Source: Welwitschia mirabilis
Lineage: Eukaryota > Gnetophyta > Gnetopsida > Welwitschiales
NCBI GenBank assembly: GCA_051453625.1
Contig: JBOZIK010000001.1
Location: 66,470,646 to 66,534,645, forward strand
DNA: 64,000 nt
Reading direction: 5' to 3'
Shown in pieces: positions 36,346 through 46,980 of the stretch; the stretch's first letter is position 1; every line of letters starts with the position of its first letter. The position numbers were made by a program, and so were the translations under genes. The notes beneath the pieces were generated by a model. It searched no databases. It was not told the DNA's origin and was given only the letters and a program-made list of their open reading frames with translations.

Positions 36346-37606
36346 ACCTTTAACTTAATAGCATTAGCATAAGAGTGAGCTTCTCTAACTATTTTTGGTT
36401 ATTCACAATTATTATAAACTACATAATTAAATAAAGAAGAATATTTATTAGGTCAATGTAAAATTTTGGTAGATCTCATTACCCAATGAGATGCATATAT
36501 AAGTTATTCTTTCTACTTGTTCTTCATTTGAAGACATTTCATTATTATTTAAAATTTCAATTTTAGAAGCATTGTCTTCTTACATTTCCTCTTGATCTTT
36601 ATATGATTCATCTTTTAGCTTGTGAAACTAATGCGAGGAGACAGAATAATTTTCTGCTTGATTTTTATCTTGCAAATTATAAAACATTACATGTTCTCTA
36701 AATTTAACATCTTGTGATCTTGAAATCTAATTGGTCTCAGGATTCCATAGTCTATAGCTTAGAGCCTTCTATCCATAGTTAACAAATATGCATCATTTGA
36801 TCCTTTCTTATAGTTTAGTTCTATTTTTCTTTTGATATAAAAGTAAGCTTCACACTCAAAAATTCTTAAATACTAATAGGAAATATTTTTACCTTTCCAT
36901 AAGATTTCTAAAATGCCATTGAGAGAGGAATGAGGTGATTTATTTACTAAGTAAGTAGCTATTATTACTACTTCTACCCAAGAGGATTTAGACAAGCCTA
37001 TACTTACAACCATGGATTTAGATCATTATAGTAGTGTCTTATTACGTATTACAACAACTCCATTTCTTATTATGTGCTTAGAGAGCTATGAATATGATGA
37101 ATTCCCTTACAATTACAAAACTCTGTAAAATCCTTAGAGGTATACTAGCCTCCATTATTAGTAAGCAAATATTTAAACCATAAAACTACTTGTGTTTCAA
37201 CCCTGGAAACAAATGTTTTAAATATTTATACAAATTCATCTTTATATTTCAATATGTATATCCAAACCTTATATGTACAATCATTAATAAATGTCATAAG
37301 ATATAAAGAATCACTAAGAGAAATAGGATTCATAGGCCCACAAACATTAAAATATATGAATTCTAATTTATTTTTCTTTCTATTATCCAAATCCCTAAAA
37401 AAATTAACTCTTCTTGATTTTATAACTAAATAGTATTTAAAAAAATCTATTAAAGTATGAGAAAATGCAAGAATAGAAGATTGGGATTGTAATACCTTTA
37501 AACCAGAGTTATGAGTATGTTCAAGATGTCTATGCCAAATACTAGTGCCATCATTACTTGATACTATAGCAACTACATTATAAGAATTAGCTTCTAATGT
37601 GTACAT
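36346..37606 (-). pseudogene. Copia integrase (Tork-type)
   Basis: An open stretch of 126 codons (37606-37226) carries the gag-pre-integrase block IWHRHLEHTHNSGLKVL (family LWH.RLGH....GL..L), a decayed zinc-finger CxxC (DFFKYYLVIKSRRVNF, expected C..C..GK..R..F) and the core opening YFNVCGPMNPISL, with Asn in place of the first catalytic Asp, followed by MTFINDCTYKVWIYIL (expected FIDDFSRK.WVYFL). The remaining core (36346-37225) is broken by stops. Confidence 0.85.
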
Positions 37607-37960
37607 GGTACCCTTCTTTTTGCCTTATAAAATTGTCATAATTCCTTTAATAATTATCCAAAAACCTCCAATACTTGAGAAATTTAAACCCAGATCATTC
37701 AACTATGTGATAGAAATTAGTTTCTTTGTCACTTCTATAACATGCCAAACATTATTGATGGTAATTTTTGGCATTCCTTGTAGCTGCAAAATAATGCTAC
37801 CTATTCTAGCAATTAGCAATGGTTTTCCATTGACACCATACATAACACTAGATGAAATAGCATAATATGACATAAAAATAGAATGATTATAACAAATATG
37901 AAAAAACACACCTGTGTCAATCAAGTACATGTCCTTGTTATGTTCATCTGTCAAGAAGGC
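37607..37960 (-). pseudogene. Copia protease (Tork-type)
   Basis: The frame at 37954-37703 reads MYLIDTGVFFHICYNHSIF, matching W..DSGAS.H.......F with Asp-Thr-Gly in the active site. It continues with VNGKPLLIARIGSIIL and INNVWHVIEVTKKLISI (family L.NVL.VP....NLIS). A protease of this type would cut the Gag-Pol polyprotein. Confidence 0.8.
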
Positions 37961-38965
37961 ATAAGGTTTAAATACAAGAAAACTAACATATTTTATAGCT
38001 TAATTCACCTAAGAAAAGGACTCTTCTGATTTTTTCCTTTTTATATTCTTCTTTTGTTTTAATTTACATGCATAGTAGTCCTTTTGTTTATGCTTCATTT
38101 GCTTATAAAATCAGCATTCCATATTTCTAGTATGATACATATATTTACTTTTATATCTCCCCCTGCTTTGGTCATGTCCATGGTCTCTACCTCTATGTTT
38201 AGCCACAAAGGCATATTCATATGTTAATGCTTCATTTAATCTACCCTCAGAATTTTGAAATGTATAAATAGCCTATTTAAAGTTCATAAAAGTAATATTC
38301 ATAAAAGTAGTAATTAAAGTCACTATTATAGACTATGAATCTATTAGGGAATCTAAAAGAGCATAAGATTTTATCAAATCTAGAATAACAATTTTATACT
38401 CCTCTAACTTAACTAGATTACCTATCATCTCATCTAGGTGATCTTACAAAGGGAATTCATGTATTTTTTTAAACCTTGAAAACCTTTTAATAAATGTAAA
38501 AAGTATTTAAACTAGAAGCTTTATTAAACCTAATTTTGAAAGTCTACCAGAGATCATGAGACTTCATTTCATATTTGACAGACTATAAAATGTCATCACT
38601 TAGATATGGAAGAATGTAAGATAGAGCCTTAGCCTTTATCCTTTTCTAGTCATCATATTCCATGGAGATAGGTTTCTTTGACTCAAGAACTTTTGCACAA
38701 TCCTTCTGTGCTAAGATAGCCCTCATCAGAACAGACCAAACATTTCAGTTTTATCCAATGAGCTTGTCTATTATCTACAACCTCTCCATTATCAACACAA
38801 AAAGAATAGTTACTTAAATGTAGCATGATGATGACCCTTAAAAAAATTCTACTTGTATGATCTGTGCACTTACAAAATAACTCACTTTGCTTGTTTCATA
38901 GGCCATTAGCTCACTCTAAAAAGGGCCTTTAAAAGATATTCAAATGGAAGGCACTTTGAAACTCA
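37961..38965 (-). pseudogene. gag: Copia gag (Tork-type)
   Basis: A lysine-rich segment with a decayed zinc knuckle (minus strand near 38060-38150: E-C-x-F-Y-K-Q-M-K-H-K-Q-K-D-Y, expected C..C...GH...DC). Upstream are fragments of the capsid-like domain broken by stops. The assignment rests mainly on position between PBS and protease. Confidence 0.6.
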
Positions 38966-38978
38966 CTCTAATACTAGT
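38966..38978 (-). other. primer binding site of Tork-type element
   Basis: The minus strand reads ACTAGTATTAGAG next to the 5' LTR, equal to TTGGTATCAGAG (initiator tRNA-Met) with decay substitutions. Confidence 0.75.
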
Positions 38979-39370
38979 TGTTAAGAAAATATATTAGATC
39001 AAAATAAAAATGTAAATATCAATACACTATATTTATATGGAAAACCCTAATGTGGAAAAAATCCATGACAGTAATGTAGAGCTCTCTTATTGAATGAAAA
39101 GACAAGGACACAGGCTATTCTCAGTATTCAATATTATAACTCTTAACTATTAGACACACTTGTGGTATTTCATGCCTCTACTCTCTTTATATAAATTTTT
39201 TCCTAGGGTAGATATCCTAATCCTAACTTATAGAACTTTTTAGATGACTTATTATACTCTTCTTTTCCCTTTAATATTAAAATACAATGAGAAGAGGACT
39301 ATATGAAAATATATAAATTCAAAATACAAAGGAATAAATAACATCAAGAGATTTGGCTTTACTTCCAATA
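38979..39370 (-). repeat. 5' LTR of Tork-type element
   Basis: 392 bp, pairing with 34450-34841. Minus-strand start TATTGGAAGTAAAGCC, end ..CTTAACA. A TATATAAAGAGAG box on the minus strand near 39180-39195 probably marks its promoter. Confidence 0.85.
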
Positions 39371-39850
39371 CCATGATATGGTAAAGGATGTATCTCACAA
39401 GTTAAAAGATAAGGTAGGAAAAACCATCATATACCACTTATCTTGAGATTATTAAGCCTTTTTTTTCCACTCAAATACAAATTTTAGAATTAAACCTTAA
39501 ATATATAAAGGGGTGGCTATAAGTAGTATGATAAGATATCTCATGAACCTGATAACTATTATGTAAGCCCTAACCTATATTTACAAGTGGAACTTCTTGG
39601 GAGATCACCCATCCTAGTTGTACTTCATGCTAGGCATGCTTAACCATCAAGTTTTTAGATTCCATAATATGGAAAAGGATGTGTCCCATAAGTTAAAAGG
39701 AAAGGCATGAAAAACCATCATATACCACTTACCCTCAGGTTATTAAGCCTCTTTTTTTCATGTAGAGATAAATTTTATAATTAAACCTTAAATATATAAA
39801 TGAAAAGCTATAAGTAGTATGACGAGATTGCTAGCATGCCTAATAATTAA
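39371..39850 (-). repeat. 5S-rRNA-derived repeat (Cassandra-like), right part, tandem
   Basis: Continues the unit split at 34449. Counting across the insertion, units repeat with a period of about 291-297 bp: CTATAAGTAGTATGA recurs at 34301, 39517 and 39808 (the last a partial unit). The full middle unit has the best 5S match: minus strand 39589-39645 reads GGTTAAGCATGCCTAGCATG, then AACTAGGATGGGTGATCTCC, then CAAGAAGTTCC. That keeps the A-box and C-box order of the Pol III internal control region. No internal domain separates the units, so this is a tandem chain of LTR-like units or an old 5S rDNA derivative. Confidence 0.65.
39589..39645 (-). promoter_or_regulatory. 5S-type internal Pol III promoter (A and C boxes)
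   Basis: GGTTAAGCATGCCTAGC resembles the 5S A box and TAGGATGGGTGATCTCC the C box, at the spacing of a 5S gene. It is the only part of the repeat that still closely resembles 5S. Whether it is transcribed cannot be told. Confidence 0.5.
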
Positions 39851-39879
39851 AAAAAATTAGGACTTAAAAAATTTAAAAT

Positions 39880-40805
39880 TTTATGGACTTAAAAAATTTT
39901 TGAACTTTTTAATAAGGATCACATGCATACAGTGAAGACAAAGAAAAAAACTTAATACTAAAGAGGAAAAAAATGAAATCAAAAAAAAAAAGCAAAAAAT
40001 AGTACAAAGTGCTTTCAGGGAGTTACACCTCTCAACAGCATGCTTTTGAATTTCTAATTTTGAAATTGTGGAGTACATGAAGGAGACTGCCTCTTTAAAT
40101 AGAAGAGGGTACCCTAACTATGGATGGAAAAAAGGATCCCAAAGAAAGGGTAGAAAAATACATTTTAAATTTTAAATTTTCATCTTAGAAAATAAGAAAT
40201 AAAAAGATAATAGAATAAGTAACACCCTATATAATGGATAGGAAGCATGGGCATGGGAAATCTAGGATCTCTTGACTGCGATGATTAAACTAGAATCTCT
40301 ATGGAGTTAGCTATATATAATAACCTTTTTAAGTTCAAAAAGATTACACTGCTAAATTATTGGATCTAGAATAATTAGGCTTAGCATGAGATCTTGTTGA
40401 TGTAGGCTAAAAAATATAGGATTTAGGATTGCTCCTACATTAGAAAATCTTATCAAAGGACTAAAATCCATTTTGAAAATAAATGGAATCCCTTTCTTCT
40501 TCTAAATTCTGCCATGTATTCTATGAAGAAGAGCTATTCTATCAGATGTATAAACTTTACTAAAGCAATGTAAAATGAACTTAAAATGGTAGTTGAAAAT
40601 GCGAAGGCAAAGATACATGTTACATTTAATTCTGGAGTAGTCCCAAAGGTTGGATTTCCACATCAAGTATTTATGAATCTCTAAAACAATGAAAGCCTCC
40701 TTCTAATGGATTGTATTCCATGAAAATAATGGAATGTATTGATAGAAATTTAAAGGTTTTTGGTAACACTTGATGGATAAAATTCCTATAGAATCAAACA
40801 TATGG
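39880..40805 (-). repeat. pseudo-LTR-like repeat, 3' copy
   Basis: Matches 43615-44742 nearly end to end, for example in the TTTAAATAGAAGAGGGTACCC, GCATGGGCATGGGAAAT and AGGCAAAGATACATGTTA blocks. The minus-strand start lies within the RT thumb coding region. One AATAAAAAGATAATAGAATAAGT-like unit (40196-40220) corresponds to the expanded minisatellite of the other copy. Confidence 0.8.
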
Positions 40806-42420
40806 CCTTGAAAGAAAATAACATCTAGAATGTTAATATATTCTTAGAATGCTATAGGAGTAATGTGGATGTTAGCATACATAGAATTGTAGCTCTCTAG
40901 AAATATTATTAGGAAATCTAAGGGACTAATCCAAATACTAAAGGCATTACGAATATAATTATCATAGTAGATAAGAAATTTTCTGTTCATACTAGAGAAA
41001 AACTACTTCTCTAGATAATAGAGGAATAAACAATCATATATTACTATAATATTACTATCCATAGAGGTATCACAAACCTATTTGAATAAATTACCATCAA
41101 ACTCTAGATAATTTTCTCTAAGGATAAGAAAAAATAAAGAAATAACAGCCTCTTAATAAAGCTCTTGATTAGGACAAGAATGCAACATAAAATACTCTTC
41201 AACAATAGATTTAAGAGTGAAAAGACTTACCTTAGTGGAGATGTTGGGATACAAGGACTCCACATTAAAGATAAATATAAATGCATCATATGTGATGAAA
41301 AAAGAACTCAAATTTATAAGGAGAGAAAACATATTCTATGAGGTGGGTGAACTGGCAGAATAGGAGGGGAAAGACTAAGTATGGAGCAAACATGTTAGTT
41401 TTAAAATACACCTAGAGTAGCTATAAATGAGAGATTTGACCAAACTAGATTTATAGATTTTGATATAAGCTAAAAGGTACAAACATGAGTCTTATTAACT
41501 AATACCTAAAAGAGAGCTTCTTTCAACTTCTAAAGAATAGAAGCAAAATAGTAAAAAAACAGAAGTAGCTTGGAATGTAAATGATTTCAATGGATCTCAT
41601 GAACTAGCTAATAAACATTAGTATTTGAAAGTTTCCTGTGAGCTTTTATGATATACCATGAGGTGTGTAGTATAATAATCTTAAGGTTTTTATCTACTAT
41701 ATTAATAATAAGAGAGTTATTTCTTTAAAGTTATTTTAAAGCTATAGAATAAGATGGGGTAGGCATGGATAATTAATTTCTACAAGAGAACTCAGAGTAG
41801 ATATAAGTGTATCATGACATTGGCTAATGCCCCTTTTAAGGAAAGTGTTGACCTTACTAGCTAAGGAATTCTAGGAACTTGGAGGTTAAAGCTTTATTCA
41901 ATAATATTAATAGCATGAAGAAATGGATTAGAATTTTCCACTTAATCTAGTCTAACATCAAAGAATGCATGAAGGTGAAGACAACTGGCAAATGCTTTGA
42001 ATTCATCCATCATTAGATGATAGCTCATAGGAGGGGTATGAAAATGTATTTAATGCCATATCTAAGAATCTTATTCTCATCATAGTCTAAAAAATGAGAA
42101 GAAATATTATGGATAGCTAGGTTAAAAATTCTATTTTCTACCTAGGGAATATGTTTTCTTCCAAAAAGGACCATAAAGAAGAGGGAAATGTATATATTAG
42201 GACCCAAAAATTTATGCTTAATCAAAGGAAGGGCTTATCTATATATCTGGAGTAGAATTTCTATTAAAGGTATTTGGCCATTAATCAAATTAAGCAATTT
42301 ATCATGTTTGTCAGGGGCACTAGTTTCTTGTCTATTTAAATTATCCATAAGCATTGTCAGTGGAGGGTTTGGAGGAAGTTCCATTATATTTGTATGAGTT
42401 ATCCTAGAATGGGCCTTGAT
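40230..42420 (-). pseudogene. Penelope-type reverse transcriptase
   Basis: Reading down the minus strand: a 62-codon open stretch (42423-42235, DNLNRQETSAPDKHDKLLNL); a NLAIHN-SSHFLDYDENKIL..GIKYI-like block (compare the 'NLS...L...E..LL..GL.FIPTP' opening of this RT class); then FNVESLYPNIST at 41230-41268 (motif A, normally FDV.SLY.NI, catalytic Asp now Asn); F-D-G-N-L-F-K and C-D-T-S-M at 41058-41078 (motif B, normally G..Y.Q..GTAMG); NYIRNAFSIW at 40931-40969 (motif C, normally RYIDD.F.IW); INILDVIFF; a CYQKPLNFYQYIP-like segment (KP.N...YL); and after the thumb a KKVIIYSQ-like segment. This set and order are those of Penelope-like RTs. At least three frames are needed to follow it, and two catalytic Asp positions are lost. 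Confidence 0.65.
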
Positions 42421-43600
42421 CATTTAAATCAAAAAGGATTTGTCATTATCATCCATAGGGATAATCGCTTTGAACTACTTCTTGTTATGTCTAGTGATGA
42501 GCTTGTGGCTAGTGGATACACTAAGAGGTAGATCTAGAGCACTAGACTTTTTGAGAAAATTAAATTCTTTTATAATGTTGCTATTGTTACTACTTTTATT
42601 GAGAGTGATCACATATTTAATGCTAAGGATACTGAATTTTTAAAAGAACCTTTAAGGTAATTTCATGAGTTTAAGCTTTTATGACCTGCTTGATGATTTT
42701 TATAATTAAAGATTCAACTTTCATCTAATCAACTTCTTATTTTGCAACATTTTTGGCATCTCATCTGATTGATCTTACATTTTTTTTTAATTTTCTATTT
42801 AAGAAAGAACTATAAAAAATAGTTGTTACAATCCTTAAAAAGCTTAGATTTAGAAGCATTTAAAAGGAATTCTATATTAATTATAGGTCTATAGAATTTA
42901 GAGTAGCCAATTTTGGAAATAGCTTCTTTGAGTTTTTCAAAATAGAAAAGTTTGAAACCATCAAGTTTTTCTTTTAGAGAAGCTTCACAAGATGAAGTAG
43001 TAGTGAAGCAAGCTTGCTCAAATTTTTGATTAGATTTGGACTAAATTTGGATAAACTTGACTTGCATGGCTTTATTAATTTGAGGATCCTTAATAGAAAG
43101 CTATGGAGGTTTAACCTAAAGGCTATGAATAATAAGACCTTTAGAGAAAAGGGAATGAAGCTTTTCCTTTAGATGAGTGGCTCAAGTAGTAGCACAAAGA
43201 TTATCAAAGTAATGTATAAAAGAAATAATGATGAGATCTTCTAGTGGATAAGGAACCTTGATAGAAAGTGCAAAAGAAAATGTTGCATTCCTTAGTTTTT
43301 GGAGCTTAATGCTGAAGTTGGCCTTACAATTGGCTATACTTTTGTAAAATATTAGAAGCAAGATCCTCCCAATTGGTCTCTTGATAACTGGATGTAGATT
43401 CATCATCCTTGAGGCATTTATGTGGATATCCTTCTATTAGGGCCTGCATTAAAGAACAAGATACAACTTATAAGGAAGACTTAGCTATGGGACCTTGAGC
43501 TTGAGATTGAGCAGCAAGACCTTGTGATGAAGAAGGGTAACCAAATTCATCCTGAAAAGATATGAGACATGATAATCTACAATATTCTTCAAAGGTGCAG
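42421..43600 (-). pseudogene. N-terminal region of the Penelope-like element
   Basis: Upstream of RT on the minus strand the sequence reads as broken coding DNA, with stretches such as DEFGYPSSSQGLAAQSQAQG (43540 region), SSYQETNWEDLASNILQKYS and KSSALDLPLSVSTSH. A 74-codon open frame at 43406-43182 belongs to another frame. I do not recognise a domain. It is a unique region between the two copies of the 3' repeat and likely includes the element's 5' end near 43600. Confidence 0.4.
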
Positions 43601-43614
43601 CAAAGAGGGAAAAA

Positions 43615-44742
43615 TTAGGAATTAAAAAGTTTAAAAGAAGATAGGAAACAGAAAAATAATACTAAAGAGAAAAACGTGAAATCCAAGAAAAGAAATAAAA
43701 GATAGTATAAAGCACTTTTGAGGAGCTACATCCCTTATCAACATGCTTTTGAACATCTAATTTTCAATTATTGAAATACATGGAGAAGATCACTTCTTTA
43801 AATAGTATATGCTACCCTAACTAGGGGTGGAAAAGAAACCCAAAGAAAGGGTGGAATAAATTACATTTTAAATTTGAAATTCCCATCTTAGGAAATAAAA
43901 ACTGATAGATAATAAAATAATTAATAAAAAGACAAAATAAGTAATGAAAATATAATAAAATAAGTAATAGAAAAATAGCAAAATAAGTAATAAAAAGACA
44001 ATAAAGTAAGTAATGAAAATATAATAAAATAAGTAATAAAGAGACAATAAAATAAGTAATAAAAAGATAATAAAATAAGTAAAAAAGATAATAAAATAAG
44101 TAATAAAAAGACAATAAGAAAGACAATAAAATAAGTAATGAAAAGATAATAAAATAATTAATACACTATGTAATGGATAGAAAGCATGGGGATGGGAAAT
44201 GTAGAATCTCCTAACTGCTCTGATTAAACTAGAATATTTATGTAATTAGCTACATATAATAAGCTTTCCAAGTTTATAAGGATTACAGTAGCAAATTATT
44301 AATCTAGAATAACTAGGATTAACATAGGATCTTATCGGTAAACCCTAAAAAGTTTAAGGTTTAGAGTTACTCTAATGTTATAAGATCTTATTAAAGGACT
44401 AAAATTCATTTTGAAAACAAGGGGGGTCCCTTTATTTTTCTAAATTCTACCACATATCCTATGAAGAAGATCAATTCTAACAAATGTAGAAACTTTGCTA
44501 AAGCAATGTAAAAGGAACTTGAAAGGGGAGTCATAGGTGTGAAGGCAAAGATACATGTTATGTTTAAGTCTAGAGTAGTTCCAAAGGTTGGATTTCCAAA
44601 TTAAGTATCTATGAATCTTTGAAATAATGAAAGTCTTCCTCTAATGAACTAGATGCCATGAGGAGAAGGGGATGTATTAATAGACATTTAAAGATTTTTT
44701 ATAGCATTTGATAGAAAAAATTTCTTTAGAACCAAACATAGG
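43615..44742 (-). repeat. pseudo-LTR-like repeat, upstream copy
   Basis: The second copy of the 3' third of the Penelope-like element, in the same orientation and directly upstream of the full copy. It is about 200 bp longer because of an expanded minisatellite (43911-44161). Its outer end at about 44742 abuts family P copy 2. Confidence 0.8.
43911..44161. repeat. AT-rich minisatellite, about 10 units of 22-27 bp
   Basis: Repeats of AATAAAATAAGTAATAAAAAGAC and close variants. The other copy of this repeat (near 40196-40220) has one unit only, so the array expanded after the two copies separated. Open frames across it are artefacts of the repeat. Confidence 0.9.
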
Positions 44743-44747
44743 ATTGT

Positions 44748-46980
44748 TGTGATGCGTATTTGTGTAAACATTAAGCTCCTAAAAAGATTCTATCATTTAC
44801 AAATAAATATAGATTTTGACAATACAACATACCAATATAGATAAAAGTGGACACAAATGTCATAATTCATTAAAGGTATAGGCTAGAAAAAAGAGAATTA
44901 ATTTTGAGATAAAACACTTACATACTCTAATAGAAAAAATAAAATGCAAAGTAAAAAATGATAATGCAAACATACGTATGCGAAGTTAATCTAGGAAATA
45001 AAAAGATAATGCACCTAAACTAATAATGCTCAATCTTGACAAAGTTTGCCCTCATAATCTATATCATTAAAGAAGCTAATAGGGAATCAGAAGCAATGTA
45101 AGCTATAAGGGATAAGTACAGAATAAGCATATGAATATAGAAAAGAATTCTTGAATTAGTTTCAAACCAGCATCTATGTTACAAAGTAGTCATACCTTAA
45201 TAGAGGAAGCATATCCCAACACCAAGGAAGATGTCTCTCTATAATTATTATGGATGGACCTTTAGACCTTCAATCTTTTATCATGAGAATTTCTAGTGCA
45301 AGTGAAAACCAGCAGGAGTCAAGAATAGAATCAGTACTTATTAATAAATAGACTCATAAACAAACAAATAAGACAAATAAATGTAGGCACAACCTTAACA
45401 ACCATGCAATAAATATAGAGACAAATAGAAAAAGTTAGGTGAAATTTAGTGAAGCATTATAATATTTATCATTCTTTTAGTTATCCAAATAATACAAGGG
45501 ATGATGCCACCTTATAAGAATTTCATATTATCTGCCAAATTGATTGTAGTCAGCATCTTCATTAGTTTTAATTATTCTATCATACGTACAGTTGTCTGGA
45601 TAATAAGATGAATGATAGGATTTTTACAAGTGTCCATGAAATGCATCAGCCTTAATATTTGCAGGAAGTTTACTTAAAAATAGAAAATATTGTAAACTGC
45701 TTTAAATGCTGCAAAATGTCATGAAGATTACATGTTTTTGAATCTTTCATCTTAGCTCTCTATTATCATAGAAATCTAGCATAAATCTATCTAATATTCT
45801 GTAAATCTACTTAAAATATTCTATTAAATACATGTAAGTTAGTATCATAACATAACCTCGTACTTTGTACTTTGCCTTATCAGTCCCTGATAAAATCAAG
45901 TGGTTAACCATGATTGCAAACTAACTTGTACAACAATAAAAATAACCAAGTTTTTGTAAACTCATCTTAAAATTTTTTTAAAAATATCAGAGATACATAT
46001 TAAATTGTATAAAAATAGAAAAATAAACCTTTTACCTAATTGAGTTACTAGCCATACCATTGTCTAGATTATCATCTAGATAATATGAAGGATGATAGGC
46101 TTAAAAATTATTCTTAAAAAAAGAAACCTCTGATAGAATTTTTTAGATAAGTAGTTAATAGATACACTAATAATTAAAAGTTCCCCACTAAAATGTATAG
46201 TAAATAAACAAAAAATTATAATCATTCCCCATCATAAAATGTAAAAGAAGGATAAGCATGAATATCAATAAAAGTATACCATGTTGAACTTCAAATGATA
46301 TGTATAATTATAATAATAAATTTCAGTACAAAAATTTATAAACGAGAAGGTGAAAAAATGATAAAATCACTTTCCTTGACATTGCATAATAAAATCTATA
46401 CATGCAGCAGGCTCAGGTGCAAGGGGAGAAGATAGATGATGCTTAGGATCTACATGAAAATGGATATCTAATGATGTAGATATATAGTAAATCATTTTAT
46501 CTCCTTAAATGTAGAATGCCTCTAGGAGGTTAATTATCATACTCTAATTTATAGATATAATGCACTGATAGACGTTGACTATCTACTCCTCAAAGTACTA
46601 GATTATCCTCTTAATTGGTTAGATCATCTGCTATAATATCTGTATCCTCTAATCTAGTGTCTGGATACTTTTGTCAATAAAACCCTTAATAGTATTAATG
46701 GTCTTTGCTAGGAGGTACTAGATCTACTCCAAAGTAACTCCAACCACAGGTCTTTATACTTGAGGTCTCTCTGCCTCTCCTAGTATCTATATTTTCATGT
46801 CCTAAAAATAGAAAATTAAATTTTAAATACATGAAATGAGCTACTTACACATGGGTTCTAATATCTAAATCATTGAAACAATGCTAAAAAGAGACATGAA
46901 TACCTTGGAGTCGATAACTACCTATTAATATTTGTCAATTGATGTCAAACTAATATCTCTTATATAATGCAAAATGTTAT
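44748..46980 (-). mobile_element. repeat family P, copy 2
   Basis: The left edge TGTTGTGATGCGTATTTGTG and the following kilobases match 20723-23190 in the same order, including the TTATCAGTCCCTGATAAAA block (22016 and 45888) and the GGCTCAGGTGCAAG block (22598 and 46408). The left edge abuts the Penelope-like copy and the right side is cut near 46980 by the 5' LTR of Copia element B. Confidence 0.65.
46430..46980 (-). pseudogene. family P transposon-protein-like ORF, C-terminal part
   Basis: Aligns with 22620-23190. On the minus strand the coiled-coil-like stretch (about 46800-46500) and part of the preceding block are recognisable. The N-terminal REFYDIM half is absent, apparently removed by the insertion on the right. 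More decayed than copy 1. Confidence 0.45.

Larger units (their letters stand above)
34450..39370 (-). mobile_element. complete Tork-type Ty1/copia element, nested
   Basis: A 4,921-bp minus-strand element with two LTRs of the same length (392 bp), a PBS, a PPT, gag with a zinc knuckle remnant, protease, integrase, RT and RNase H in Copia order. It sits inside the 5S-derived repeat: the sequence before 34450 and after 39371 aligns with the uninterrupted unit at 39640-39690. The expected 5-bp target duplication is CCATG on the right, where the left now reads TTGTG; the intact unit has CCATA. All reading frames are interrupted. Confidence 0.9.
39860..44745 (-). mobile_element. Penelope-like retroelement with tandem 3'-part copy
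   Basis: A minus-strand element with an RT that is neither Copia, Gypsy nor LINE type (see the RT entry). About 0.9-1.1 kb at its 3' end (39880-40805) is repeated upstream at 43615-44742. The repeat contains coding sequence (the end of RT) and the 3' untranslated part, so it is not an ordinary LTR. A partial upstream copy followed by a full copy is the pseudo-LTR arrangement known from Penelope-like elements. I saw no GIY-YIG endonuclease. The upstream copy is cut by family P at about 44745. Confidence 0.65.

Noticed and set aside
37599-37865. 88-codon frame on the plus strand
   Set aside because: Opposite-strand shadow of the Tork-type protease and integrase remnants; the same holds for 34824-35066, 35286-35528 and 42188-42397.
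43821-44126. 101-codon hydrophobic protein on the minus strand
   Set aside because: It is the translation of the AT-rich minisatellite, rich in Tyr/Phe/Leu because of the repeat unit.
39880-44742. Ordinary LTR retrotransposon with 1-kb LTRs
   Set aside because: The repeated ends contain the end of the RT coding region, I found no PBS or PPT, and the RT motifs are not those of Copia or Gypsy.
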